A stretch of DNA of 64,000 nt from positions 2,223,779 to 2,287,778 of the forward strand of contig NZ_AP014548.1 in the NCBI RefSeq assembly GCF_000831385.1, in the 5' to 3' direction. Source of the stretch: Nonlabens marinus S1-08 (GTDB lineage Bacteria > Bacteroidota > Bacteroidia > Flavobacteriales > Flavobacteriaceae). A program made the translations under genes and the position numbers. Below the pieces are notes generated by a model that saw nothing but the letters and a program-made list of their open reading frames with translations, made no database searches and was not told the origin of the DNA. Shown here one piece after another: positions 1-8,532 of this stretch (position 1 is its first letter; the number at the start of each line of letters is the position of its first letter).

Positions 1-1
1 T

Positions 2-553
2 GGTCTAACACAAGAACATTCTAGCAGTGAGCGTTCAAAAATTTCGTTATTCACCGCCATTAATGTTTTAATCATTCTGATCATAGCCTTCTTTGTAGGC
101 AGATACATCCTACACTTTTTTGGAATAGGCATTGACTCGTTAAGGATTGCGGGAGGATTGATTATAACTACTTCGGGCTTTGCTCTGCTAACCGGATCAT
201 TTTCTAAACATAAGGGAATGGATAAGCAGCGCGTAAAGGACGATGCCTACCAACGGGATGCGATCTCATTAACGCCTCTTGCCATTCCAATGCTCGCGGG
301 ACCTGGTTCTATTTCCTTATTGATAGGATTGTATGAACAATACGGTTTATGGATGCAAAAACTTACCGTTATAGCGGCCATCATTGCTGTATGTGTGGCG
401 ACCTTTTTAATGCTTCGCTGTTCGCACTATATCGTAAAGTTTTTAGGAGCTTCTGGTATCAATGCAATCTCAAGAATCATTGGCTTTATCGTTATTGCCA
501 TTGGTATTGAATATATAAGCTCATCAGCAATAGCTCTTATGCGGCAAATCTAA
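2..553 (+). CDS. MarC-family integral membrane protein (5' end missing)
   Basis: The frame is open from the first bases of the window, so the N-terminus lies outside; a TTG at 158 is internal and not the start. The visible 183 residues hold at least four hydrophobic segments and the family-like stretches RIAGGLIITTSGF and LAIPMLAGPGSISLLIG, the latter typical of the second repeat of MarC/YchE (UPF0056) proteins of about 200 residues. These are multi-pass inner-membrane proteins of uncertain transport role; the old link to multiple antibiotic resistance is not well supported. The reading ends at TAA 551-553. The family is fairly sure from sequence; no substrate can be inferred. Confidence 0.85.
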   Translation, partial: GLTQEHSSSERSKISLFTAINVLIILIIAFFVGRYILHFFGIGIDSLRIAGGLIITTSGFALLTGSFSKHKGMDKQRVKDDAYQRDAISLTPLAIPMLAGPGSISLLIGLYEQYGLWMQKLTVIAAIIAVCVATFLMLRCSHYIVKFLGASGINAISRIIGFIVIAIGIEYISSSAIALMRQI

Positions 554-755
554 TTTTAGAAAGTAAGCAATATTTAAAGTTTTTCTACCCTCGTGTTGAG
601 CGTTTATAACATCTGCAATGATGGGCTAAAAAAGAAGCGATGATCTTGAGACAGCATGTAAGCAACAGTTTTAATGGTGTTGAAACAGCTCATTTCAATT
701 GGTTGATAAGAACCTAAATTCAAGCAATGTTTATGCGATAAGTTGAATAGAATCC

Positions 756-771
756 CGCTTTCGCGAAAGCG
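756..771. repeat. 16-bp palindrome CGCTTTCGCGAAAGCG, intergenic copy
   Basis: Perfect copy of the dispersed palindrome in the gap between the MarC-like gene and the broken hydrolase gene. It also creates a spurious small reading frame with the residues RFRES, which I did not annotate. Other intergenic copies with the same 16-bp core are at 4915-4930, 8468-8483, 14367-14382, 23560-23575, 28248-28263, 38302-38317, 51473-51488 and 52770-52785, and with one mismatch at 62498-62513. See findings for the copies inside genes. Confidence 0.95.
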
Positions 772-833
772 AAACAAACATAAATTAAAGAACTCCAATA
801 AGAGCTTTTAAATAAGACAGACTTCTTACCAGA

Positions 834-1703
834 CTACTTGTCTTTTCGATGAAACCTAACCTTTTTTATACGTTCACCATTTAGTAATAACGCATCTTCA
901 TGAAATTTTAAACTATAGGAATTGACCAGTATTTTGGTACTGGATACCAACAAACCTTTTGTGTTCTTGTCCGATCGATAGCTAATCTCGTAATTCGCAC
1001 CTTCAAGATGTTTCATAGAGATATTAGAGTCTGTTTCTGAGTTGTAATAAGTACCATCGATTTTTTTAAAATCAAAGTCGTTTTCCAGATCATTTACTTT
1101 GGTCAGAGAATAAGGTGCGTGGGTTGTATAATAGGCTGTGACTTGCATACCACCTTTAGAATTGGTGGTAAATTCCTGCTTGAAGGCTGGGTCGTATTTC
1201 TGGTGAAATATATTATCGGCTTCCCGCTCTAGTTCTACATCATTCCTTCCATCTCTTTTATGGAAAATCTTGTCGTCTCCTTTCTCAAAGGTGAAGGCAA
1301 AATTGCTATCAGTTTAATAAGTGCCTAAGAGGTTGTTTTCGCCAATGTAATTCCCAATTGCAGAAGGCTCGGTAACAAGAAAAGTTTCGGTAGAGGGCAG
1401 GTTAAACAGGACATCTGCCATTTGCCGTGTCTTACTGGAGGGTATGGACTTTCCAGTGTTTGTTAAGGTTATCATGGATACTGCTTCTTTAGGAAATCGG
1501 ATCAAAGTTGCTTTCCAGGCACCTGTGGCGCCTTCATGAAAAAGGTTTTCGAGATCTTTATACTTTCCAAATTCTAGCCCGTAACCATAGTTTTTGAACT
1601 GAAAATCCTTAATGGTTTCTTGACTTTCTGCGATGATGTTTTTTTTGAATTTCGTCTCGCCACTCCACATACACGAAATTCCAATTTTTGAATGGCTTAC
1701 TTT
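834..1703 (-). pseudogene. C-terminal remnant of a serine hydrolase (beta-lactamase/CubicO family)
   Basis: Two short reading frames (1670 to 1314 and 1148 to 834) are in the same frame, separated by one TAA at 1314-1316 and 55 sense codons with no other stop. The first part reads NYGYGLEFGKYKDL, then HEGATGAWKATLIRFP and MITLTNTG. This is the C-terminal third of penicillin-binding-type serine hydrolases, with HEGATG at the KTG/HxG position. The second part is the beta-rich tail domain often fused to them in Bacteroidota. The N-terminal SxxK and YxN region is absent; upstream of about 1703 I see no continuation. I infer a decayed gene with a deleted front and one nonsense codon. An intact relative lies at 46527-47672. 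Confidence 0.7.
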
Positions 1704-1751
1704 ACTAACTCTTGGGTTATTATTTCGTGTTCTAATATGTATCTATTGAAT

Positions 1752-4700
1752 CTACCCATTGATTGGAAAAAACATGGTTAAATGAAAATGATTGTCTTTT
1801 TCAATCTCTAAGGTTCCTTTTAACTGTTTGTTCATCATGGACACGATTTTCATTCCCATGGTATTCGCTTTGGTACTTTCTATTTTGAAATTACCGTTGT
1901 CAAAATATTCAAAAACATACCTATTTTCCTTTTTATGAAAACGTATGGTAATTATGGGATTTTCAATTTTTTCAAATGCATGTTTGTTAGAGTTACTGAT
2001 CAACTCGTTGAATAAAATGGAAAAAGGAGTGATCTGATCAATACTCATAATTGAAGAGTCGATATCGACGTCATATTCAATATCAAATAAAAATAATTTT
2101 TTATAATAGGAAATTATACGCTCTACGTTTTCTTTTACTACCACGTTGTTTTCATTTTCAGTGTTGTAGAGCAGATCGTGAATGCCAGCTATGGACTCTA
2201 TCCTTCCTTGGCTATTTTCTAAGACACTTTTTAGAAACTCATCGTCGCTATCAGCCATTTGCATTTCTAAAAAACCTGAAATGATTTGCAGATTATTTTT
2301 GATCCTGTGATGTATTTCTAACATCATATTATTTTTCACGCTGGCTTCATTTAATGCTATTTCATTTTTTGCAAATAAGCGTTGTTTAATTTGGTATTGA
2401 TGGAACAAATAGACCAAAATACCTATGACCGCAAGCAATAATAAAATAATGAACCACCAGGTTTTATAAAATACCTGTTCAGAGATTACAGTGAGTTCTA
2501 AAGTTTCTCCTAATTTGTTATTAGAAGTGTCTAAGGCTTCAATTTGTAAAGTGTACCTGCCAGGTGCAAGGTTTGCATACAACAATTCCTTACCAGGATA
2601 AGTTGCGTACCACTCTGATTCAATTTCTTCACTGAGTAACCTAAATCGATAATTTACATTTTCAGGATTCAAGCTTTCAAAAACTGATGTATGGACAGAA
2701 AACCTTCTGTATTCTGATGGTAGAACGATCTCTTCAGTGGTTTTCAAAAATTGAGGCGAAGTATGCATTTCCCATCTATCTTCTTCACTATTAAAAAATG
2801 ATATGGAGCTAAACTTTGGTTGCACATCAATACTGTTGTTCTTGCTCAAATTTCTCAGATTGAAAAAACTAAGTCCTTTCGAACTACCCATAAAAATATT
2901 CCCTTGTGAATCTTTATAAGAGCTGTGCTGGTTCCCTTTTAGTTCGTAAAGTCCTTCTTTTAAACCATACCTCACTATTTTTTTGGTAGATAGGTTAAAT
3001 GAGACAATACCAGCATGCGTATTAAGCCATAAATTATAATTGTCATCTTCGACCATGCCTACAATAGCGGCATTGAACTGATCGTCATAAATAAAGTCCA
3101 GTTTTTTCGTGGTAGTATTAAACCTATAGAGTTCACCTAATTTTGTAGATACTAATACACCGTAACTATCTGAATAGTGGATGGATAGCAAGTTTTCAGC
3201 AGCCGCATTTTCAAAGCTATATATTTTGACGATACCATTTATATATTCAAAAAGACCTAGTGATGTAGTGGCATATAGGGTTTTGCCATCAGTGGCAAAT
3301 TCTTTTACCTGTAAATTCCCGGTATTTGGAATTTTAGCGTATTTGTTTTCATTATTACTGTATTTATAAATAACACCGCCTTGACCGGTCGTAAAAATCG
3401 TATCCTTAATTCTGATCATTTCCTCTGCAGGAATGTTCAGCGTTTGATTTTTTATAATCTCAAAACTTGAATTTAGGGTGTATAAATTATTTTGGTTCCC
3501 TGTTATGATCTTGTCTTTTTCAATAAAAATATCGCTAGCCTGATTGATGGAGATTTTTTTTCCATTAGATGAAACATCTACTTTTTGAGCTGTATCAGAT
3601 GCTACATCTATCACATAAAACCCTTCATTCACGGTGGAGACCATATAGGTACTGTCAGGAAGCTGTTGGACAGCTCTCACACTTTTACCCTTAAGAAACG
3701 TTTTAAACCTAGTGTTGTTAAAAATATAGACTGATAACTTTTCGCCATCGAGTACGACCAGATCTTGTCCTAATTTTCTATAGGCAATTTTAGAGAAATT
3801 CTTAAAGTCAATTGTTGCTAGGACTTCAGGTTTAAGATCATTAAAATCGTAAAGTTTAAACTCACTATAGTCGCCTACTTTTTTGATTGTATACGCTTTG
3901 GTAAAATCGGCATTAAAAATAAGGTCGCGATTTAATTGATTATACTCATCTGTTTTTGGCACTTCACTAAACTTCCCGCTTTGGTATTTAAAAACATTTT
4001 CATAACCCTCTAGATAATAGAAATCTTGACCGTTGACTTTCAAGAATTTTTGAATCTCATTGGGATAAATAGTCTTTCCATCCTTACTGATAAAATCACC
4101 TTCCGACAGTATTTTTATCAATTTACCCTGAGAATCCAGCAGTAAAAACTCTTCGTTGACTACTAATTTTACGATGGAGAATTGATCTGTAGAAACAACA
4201 TTAGAAAGAAAAGGTCGTTCAACAGGCTGGTCAATAGCTATGGAGTCTATGAACTTCAGCTGTAGGTGATCAATTGCCGCACTGTATAATTTATTTTTTG
4301 AGGTAATCAACAACCTTGTTGTATCACCCACCTGATATTCTTTAGAAACGATAAATTCCTTTTTCAAGGTATTATAAGCGTTCACAGGTGAGAATTTCAA
4401 AGTCTGAGTATCTATATGAAAGAGCTGTGCTTTGGAGTCTTTATAGAATAATTTTAGATACAGCCCTTTCTCATGCTTAAAAAAAAGGCCATCTTTAATT
4501 TCTTTATCTGACGTATTTGGAATTTTTAAAGTAAAAAAATTAGCGCCGTCAAACCGCTGGATAACAATCTCTTTATCGCTAAAAAGGTAAGGGTTAGAGT
4601 CTCTGCTTTCTCCTAGAATCCAAAGCCACCCGTCACTATCATATTTGGCATCAAAGGGTTTAGATATTAAATATCCCTCTCTAGAGGTAAAATTGTTTGA

Positions 4701-4826
4701 ACTTAATAGTTTGGAACCTTCCTGCTGGGCAAATAATGTGGAACTATATAAAAATAGAAGAAAGAATAAGTGTTTCAAAAAAACAGTTTTATGAGTTCCA
4801 AAAAAGCCAAATGTAAAAAACATCAT
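1752..4826 (-). CDS. Beta-propeller two-component sensor histidine kinase
   Basis: A 1,024-residue protein. Signal peptide with a hydrophobic run near residues 18-33 ending SSTLFAQ; a long periplasmic region of propeller repeats (about 40-670); a Y_Y_Y-type domain around 700-790 (VNYRFRLLSEEIESEW, YANLAPGRYTLQIEALD); one membrane helix (WWFIILLLLAVIGILVYLF); then a cytoplasmic kinase. The phospho-acceptor box is HHRIKNNLQIISGFLEMQ, which is the HisKA_2 (HWE/LytS-like) type rather than HisKA, followed by an ATPase domain with FNELISNSNKHAF as N-box. No response regulator or DNA-binding domain is fused, and none is adjacent. Propeller sensors of this class usually respond to extracellular ligands, often polysaccharide fragments; the ligand here is unknown. 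The start at 4826 (MMFF) gives a slightly long n-region; a later start at the second Met is possible. Confidence 0.88.
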   Translation of the reverse strand: MMFFTFGFFGTHKTVFLKHLFFLLFLYSSTLFAQQEGSKLLSSNNFTSREGYLISKPFDAKYDSDGWLWILGESRDSNPYLFSDKEIVIQRFDGANFFTLKIPNTSDKEIKDGLFFKHEKGLYLKLFYKDSKAQLFHIDTQTLKFSPVNAYNTLKKEFIVSKEYQVGDTTRLLITSKNKLYSAAIDHLQLKFIDSIAIDQPVERPFLSNVVSTDQFSIVKLVVNEEFLLLDSQGKLIKILSEGDFISKDGKTIYPNEIQKFLKVNGQDFYYLEGYENVFKYQSGKFSEVPKTDEYNQLNRDLIFNADFTKAYTIKKVGDYSEFKLYDFNDLKPEVLATIDFKNFSKIAYRKLGQDLVVLDGEKLSVYIFNNTRFKTFLKGKSVRAVQQLPDSTYMVSTVNEGFYVIDVASDTAQKVDVSSNGKKISINQASDIFIEKDKIITGNQNNLYTLNSSFEIIKNQTLNIPAEEMIRIKDTIFTTGQGGVIYKYSNNENKYAKIPNTGNLQVKEFATDGKTLYATTSLGLFEYINGIVKIYSFENAAAENLLSIHYSDSYGVLVSTKLGELYRFNTTTKKLDFIYDDQFNAAIVGMVEDDNYNLWLNTHAGIVSFNLSTKKIVRYGLKEGLYELKGNQHSSYKDSQGNIFMGSSKGLSFFNLRNLSKNNSIDVQPKFSSISFFNSEEDRWEMHTSPQFLKTTEEIVLPSEYRRFSVHTSVFESLNPENVNYRFRLLSEEIESEWYATYPGKELLYANLAPGRYTLQIEALDTSNNKLGETLELTVISEQVFYKTWWFIILLLLAVIGILVYLFHQYQIKQRLFAKNEIALNEASVKNNMMLEIHHRIKNNLQIISGFLEMQMADSDDEFLKSVLENSQGRIESIAGIHDLLYNTENENNVVVKENVERIISYYKKLFLFDIEYDVDIDSSIMSIDQITPFSILFNELISNSNKHAFEKIENPIITIRFHKKENRYVFEYFDNGNFKIESTKANTMGMKIVSMMNKQLKGTLEIEKDNHFHLTMFFPING

Positions 4827-4968
4827 TCAACTTATAACTAGTCACTTCTCATTGGTTAAATGAATTTTGCAAAAAAGGTCTATTAATCTATATGTCTATT
4901 ATTTACCCTTATTTCGCTTTCGCGAAAGCGAAATCATCAACTAGGATCTAGGTAGAATTATCTGCAAC

Positions 4969-5928
4969 CTACACCAGCCCTATATCTTTAGAATGTTTCA
5001 TAGCAACAGAGCTATTCTTGAAATAACATACCGGAACGCCATTTTGTTCTACTATACGCAATGTGTCACTCACTTGGCTTTTAGGATCAGTGCTGACTTG
5101 TCTTATGTAAACTGCTAACAGTTGGTTTGGAAAATGCTCTGCGATATAAGTGTAAATAAATGGATCCTGTTGGGTGTCATCACCTAGCAGGATGAACTGG
5201 CGTTCAGGATAAAAATTGAGGATAAATTCAATGCGATCTTGCTTATGTTGGTGATTCCCGCCGCCAGAAGACAGTAAGTCAAATATCCCACTTTTGATAG
5301 TTTTTAAAAATAAGACGGCTTTAGGAAAACCGTGGAGAATTGTAAACTTCTCTATAAAATTGTACAAGTTCCACTCACTGCTGGATACATAAAAAAACAA
5401 TGCGGGTTGCGATACTGGCCGTTCTACTTGCGCCAGCAATTGGTAATGCTTTAAAACACCTACAAAAAATTTACGCCTGTTGATATTGCGTGTAAGTAAT
5501 ATATAGATTTTCCTTAAAATACTGGAGGAGTGCGAGATCAAAAACGTATCGTCTATGTCAGATATGATGCCGGGTCCTGGTGCTGCTTTAACTAATTCGC
5601 CTGTTGCTTCAATTGATTTGTTGAAATGATTGAGGCTTACTGTAAACCCATGCCATCCATCAGGAATATCTAAATCATGTGAAAGCTCAAATTTGAAAAA
5701 GCCATTTTCATTTGAAACAGCTGTGGACTCTAGACCTTTAAATTGAAGAGTGAGGTCAATGTTTTCAATAGTTTTAATACTGAATGTACGCCACATGTAA
5801 TAGATGCTTTTGAACCAACCGCTTTCTACACTATAGTAAGATGGGTCGTTTTTTTTGAAAACATGGCCACTTATATAAAGCTTTTTATCACTTGCAAAAC
5901 CTCGATAAATTTTAAGTTTTAATTTCAT
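4969..5928 (-). CDS. App1-family phosphatidate phosphatase
   Basis: A 319-residue protein with the DUF2183/App1 catalytic signature: GPGIISDIDDTFLISHSS at about 118-135, where D124 and D126 form the HAD-like DxDxT site, and LLGDDTQQDPFIYTYIA further on. The preceding 110 residues form a beta-rich domain, as in other bacterial App1-like proteins. App1 enzymes remove phosphate from phosphatidic acid to give diacylglycerol; the substrate here is inferred from family only. No signal peptide is seen. It is divergent from a diacylglycerol-kinase-like gene starting 46 bases away, so the two genes share a promoter region and could run opposite reactions. Confidence 0.8.
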   Translation of the reverse strand: MKLKLKIYRGFASDKKLYISGHVFKKNDPSYYSVESGWFKSIYYMWRTFSIKTIENIDLTLQFKGLESTAVSNENGFFKFELSHDLDIPDGWHGFTVSLNHFNKSIEATGELVKAAPGPGIISDIDDTFLISHSSSILRKIYILLTRNINRRKFFVGVLKHYQLLAQVERPVSQPALFFYVSSSEWNLYNFIEKFTILHGFPKAVLFLKTIKSGIFDLLSSGGGNHQHKQDRIEFILNFYPERQFILLGDDTQQDPFIYTYIAEHFPNQLLAVYIRQVSTDPKSQVSDTLRIVEQNGVPVCYFKNSSVAMKHSKDIGLV

Positions 5929-5974
5929 CCACTTTTGAACCTAACATCTATTTTCGAATATAGGAACAAAAGGC

Positions 5975-6886
5975 ATGAGCAAGAAGCTATCTAAAGATAA
6001 AATTTTAATCGTTGTGAATCCCGTTTCGGGAGGTATTGACAAAACTCAATACCTAAATAAAGCCAAAACAAGATACCAAAGCTCCTACGCACTGGAAGTT
6101 TACCATACTACAGGCAAAGACGATGATACTGCAATTAAGAAGCTCCTGAAGGAGTCTAAAATATCCCGCATTGTGGTGATGGGTGGCGATGGAACTGTAA
6201 AATTAGTCGTCCCTTTAGTGGATAATCAAACTATTATAGGCGTGGTTCCATTAGGGTCTTCAAACGGTCTGGCTACGGACCTTGATCTCCCAACTGATAT
6301 TGAAGAGGCAATTGCCGTTGCGATAAATACAAATACACGATATATAGATACTTTAAAAATCAACGACCATTTAGGGCTGCATATAAGTGATATGGGATTG
6401 AATGCAGAGCTGATTAAGAATTATAGTGAAACCAATATACGTGGACATTTTGGGTATGCGATGAATGTCCTGCCCACGCTTTTTAAAAGCGATATGCCTA
6501 TGAATTTTACCGTACGAGCAAACGAGCAGGTCAAAGAGTTTAATGCGGTGATGGTTGCATTTGCTAACAGTAAAAAGTTTGGTACTGGAGTAACGATCAA
6601 CCCGGACGGCGTCGTTGATGATGGTTTTTTTGAAATATTGATTTTTAAGAATTTGGATACCATCAATGTACTTAAAACCATCATGGGCAAAATAGACCTA
6701 GACTCAGAATTTGTAGAGGTAATTAAAACTAAGGAAGCCCAAGTAAGCTCAGAGCGTGGCGTTAGCTTACAGATTGACGGAGAATTTTGCGATTATGTAC
6801 AAAAGGTTAGTATTAGCATTCTGCCTAAAAACATATGTATAGCCGTTCCTAAAACCTCTAGTGACAAACAATCATCAATCTGTTAA
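5975..6886 (+). CDS. Diacylglycerol kinase-like lipid kinase (DAGK/LCB5 family)
   Basis: A 303-residue protein with the two hallmarks of the DAGK catalytic domain: VVNPVSGG at 13-20 and VVMGGDGTV around 67-75, the nucleotide loop, followed by PLGSSNGLATDL (the G-S/T-N loop). The C-terminal half is the beta-sandwich of YegS/DgkB-type enzymes. It should phosphorylate diacylglycerol or a related lipid with ATP. It is cytosolic with no membrane segment. It starts 46 bases from the divergent App1-like phosphatase gene; a kinase and a phosphatase on the same lipid pair is suggestive. Family call is strong; lipid specificity is not readable. Confidence 0.88.
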   Translation: MSKKLSKDKILIVVNPVSGGIDKTQYLNKAKTRYQSSYALEVYHTTGKDDDTAIKKLLKESKISRIVVMGGDGTVKLVVPLVDNQTIIGVVPLGSSNGLATDLDLPTDIEEAIAVAINTNTRYIDTLKINDHLGLHISDMGLNAELIKNYSETNIRGHFGYAMNVLPTLFKSDMPMNFTVRANEQVKEFNAVMVAFANSKKFGTGVTINPDGVVDDGFFEILIFKNLDTINVLKTIMGKIDLDSEFVEVIKTKEAQVSSERGVSLQIDGEFCDYVQKVSISILPKNICIAVPKTSSDKQSSIC

Positions 6887-6898
6887 GGTCTATCTTCC

Positions 6899-6906
6899 TA
6901 TTTTTG
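6899..6906 (+). promoter_or_regulatory. Candidate -7 element (TATTTTTG)
   Basis: Exact match to the Bacteroidota -7 consensus TAnnTTTG, 25 bases before the start of the seven-helix protein. No clear -33 TTG is present at the usual distance, so confidence is low. Confidence 0.35.
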
Positions 6907-6931
6907 CCGATCTACTTGCAATGAGGCGTAT

Positions 6932-7600
6932 ATGTTATTTTTAATTTCCAATTATCCATACGAACTTAAATTGGCCTTGTTTATCACACAAGGCTTGTTC
7001 TGGACAGCTACTTATATAGAATGTGTACGGGTTGGGTTCAAACAAAAAACGTATGCCGTACCTTTTGTAGCCTTATGTCTGAATTTTGGTTGGGAATTCT
7101 ATTATACGATTCAAGGGTACCTTTCTGAGGGACTTGATGTTACAACTTCTATTAATTTATTATGGCTCAGTTTTGATACCTTGATCTTAGTGACATATTT
7201 CAAATATGGAAATGAATTGAAACTTCCTAAGATTCAATTTTATGGCTACAGCATCGCATTTCTAACGCTTTGTGTTGTGGGATATGCAGTGATTGGGATG
7301 CATTTTGATCTCGCAGTATCTGCAGTTTATGCTGGATTTGCCATCAATATATTGATGTCCCTACTGTTTATTAGAATGCTCATACGTCGACCAGGAACTA
7401 AAGGTCAAAATATGTTTATTGCGGTGTGTAAATGTTTAGGAACGGTATTTATTACCATCGCCATAGGTGTCGTAGGGATCAATAGGATAGGAGGCGTCAA
7501 GCCCTTAATACTGTATACTGGTATTCTTATCTTAATCTTGGATTTGGCTTACATTTTCCTTCTTAAACGAGCCAAAGCGTCCCATAAAGCGGTAGTCTAG
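6932..7600 (+). CDS. Seven-helix membrane protein resembling transmembrane terpene cyclases
   Basis: 222 residues with about seven hydrophobic helices and almost no loops. The pattern CLNFGWEFYYTI in helix 2-3 and WLSFDTLILVTYFKYG in the next helix resembles the PaxB/Pyr4-type membrane terpene cyclases, where an acidic residue follows a Trp (WE) and an Asp lies in an (F)D motif. The length also fits that family (about 210-245). I do not see prenyl-transferase or epoxidase genes nearby, so a role in meroterpenoid synthesis has no support from context. It follows the lipid kinase by 45 bases on the same strand and has a TAnnTTTG promoter element just upstream. The alternative is an unrelated small membrane protein; I am only moderately inclined to the cyclase reading. 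Confidence 0.45.
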   Translation: MLFLISNYPYELKLALFITQGLFWTATYIECVRVGFKQKTYAVPFVALCLNFGWEFYYTIQGYLSEGLDVTTSINLLWLSFDTLILVTYFKYGNELKLPKIQFYGYSIAFLTLCVVGYAVIGMHFDLAVSAVYAGFAINILMSLLFIRMLIRRPGTKGQNMFIAVCKCLGTVFITIAIGVVGINRIGGVKPLILYTGILILILDLAYIFLLKRAKASHKAVV

Positions 7601-7616
7601 CAAGACGAATCGATTG

Positions 7617-7841
7617 CTAAGTAGACCTATGAAAAGTCTCTAGATACAACTGCTCGACTTTTTCACGAGCCCAAGGCGTGCGGCGTAAAAATTTAAGACT
7701 GGATTTTATAGTTGGATTTGTATTAAAAGCATTGATCCTAATTTTTCCACCCAGATCATGCCAGCCGTAATGTTCCACAAGTCGTTCTACCATGTCAGCA
7801 AGTTTAACGCCGTGTAAGGGATTATTAGGTTGCGTTTCCAT
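7617..7841 (-). CDS. VF530/DUF2132-family small protein
   Basis: 74 residues covering the whole VF530 domain: NNPLHGVKLADMVERLVEHY, then GWHDLGGKIRINAF and FLRRTPWAREKVEQLYL. Proteins of this family are small, helical and proposed to bind DNA; their cellular role is not established. The start codon overlaps the stop of the upstream histidine phosphatase by one base (7841), so the two are translationally coupled on the - strand. Convergent with the seven-helix gene. Confidence 0.85.
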   Translation of the reverse strand: METQPNNPLHGVKLADMVERLVEHYGWHDLGGKIRINAFNTNPTIKSSLKFLRRTPWAREKVEQLYLETFHRST

Positions 7842-8368
7842 CAGTCGACCTCTAATTCCATAGTTTCTTTTACCGCATTGGAATTTCCATTATCATCCAC
7901 TTTCACAATGAAAAAATGATCGAAATCAGCATCATCTAGCTCACCATAAACTTGATCTTGTTGCAAATCATTAGCGTATTTATTGATGGTATTGCTATGA
8001 CCGAAAAGCACTACCGTTTTACCGCGATACTGCTCTAACAATGATTTACCATTGACCTGGCTCACATCATAAATTTCTGTATCTAATTTTTTAGCTTTCG
8101 CCAGCGGTGTAGCAGTTTGCAGAGTGCGATTGGTGTCTGAGGACAATACGGCGTCCACATCTTTTAAGAAGAAATAATTAACCCATTGATTTGCACGCTG
8201 TTGTCCTTGGGCTGTTAAGTCTGGATTTGACCCTTGATTGGTTTTCTTTTCTGCATGACGTATAAAATAGAAAGTGGTCACGCTTTCATCAGTTTCTGCG
8301 TCAGATTGTGATGTGGAGTTGTTGCAGGAAATGATCGCAAAACAAAGTAGGTACATTAGTTTTCTCAT
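7841..8368 (-). CDS. Histidine phosphatase (phosphoglycerate-mutase-like) lipoprotein
   Basis: 175 residues. The N-terminus MRKLMYLLCFAIISCNNS is a lipoprotein signal with the lipobox ahead of the Cys near residue 15, so the protein should sit in the envelope. The RHG-type motif is present as YFIRHAEKK, with the phospho-accepting His in RHA, and the second histidine is in VLFGHSNTI. This matches the short SixA-like branch of the histidine phosphatase superfamily. Substrate unknown. First gene of a two-gene unit with the VF530 gene. Confidence 0.85.
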   Translation of the reverse strand: MRKLMYLLCFAIISCNNSTSQSDAETDESVTTFYFIRHAEKKTNQGSNPDLTAQGQQRANQWVNYFFLKDVDAVLSSDTNRTLQTATPLAKAKKLDTEIYDVSQVNGKSLLEQYRGKTVVLFGHSNTINKYANDLQQDQVYGELDDADFDHFFIVKVDDNGNSNAVKETMELEVD

Positions 8369-8532
8369 GGTAGTTCTTCAATTCTTGTAAAAATAAGCAA
8401 TCGGGTGCAGGATTTTGTAAATCGCAGTTTTATCCACAATATTGTGAAGAATTGTGTTGATTAATTTCGCTTTCGCGAAAGCGAACTCACCTCAACCTTT
8501 CCTATATTTCAAGCTAGTACACATGGAAGCCT

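Noticed and set aside
604..798. Small - strand frame reading LFRFRESGILFNL
   Set aside because: It is created by the palindrome at 756 in the RFRES frame, has no family features and no coding-like composition.
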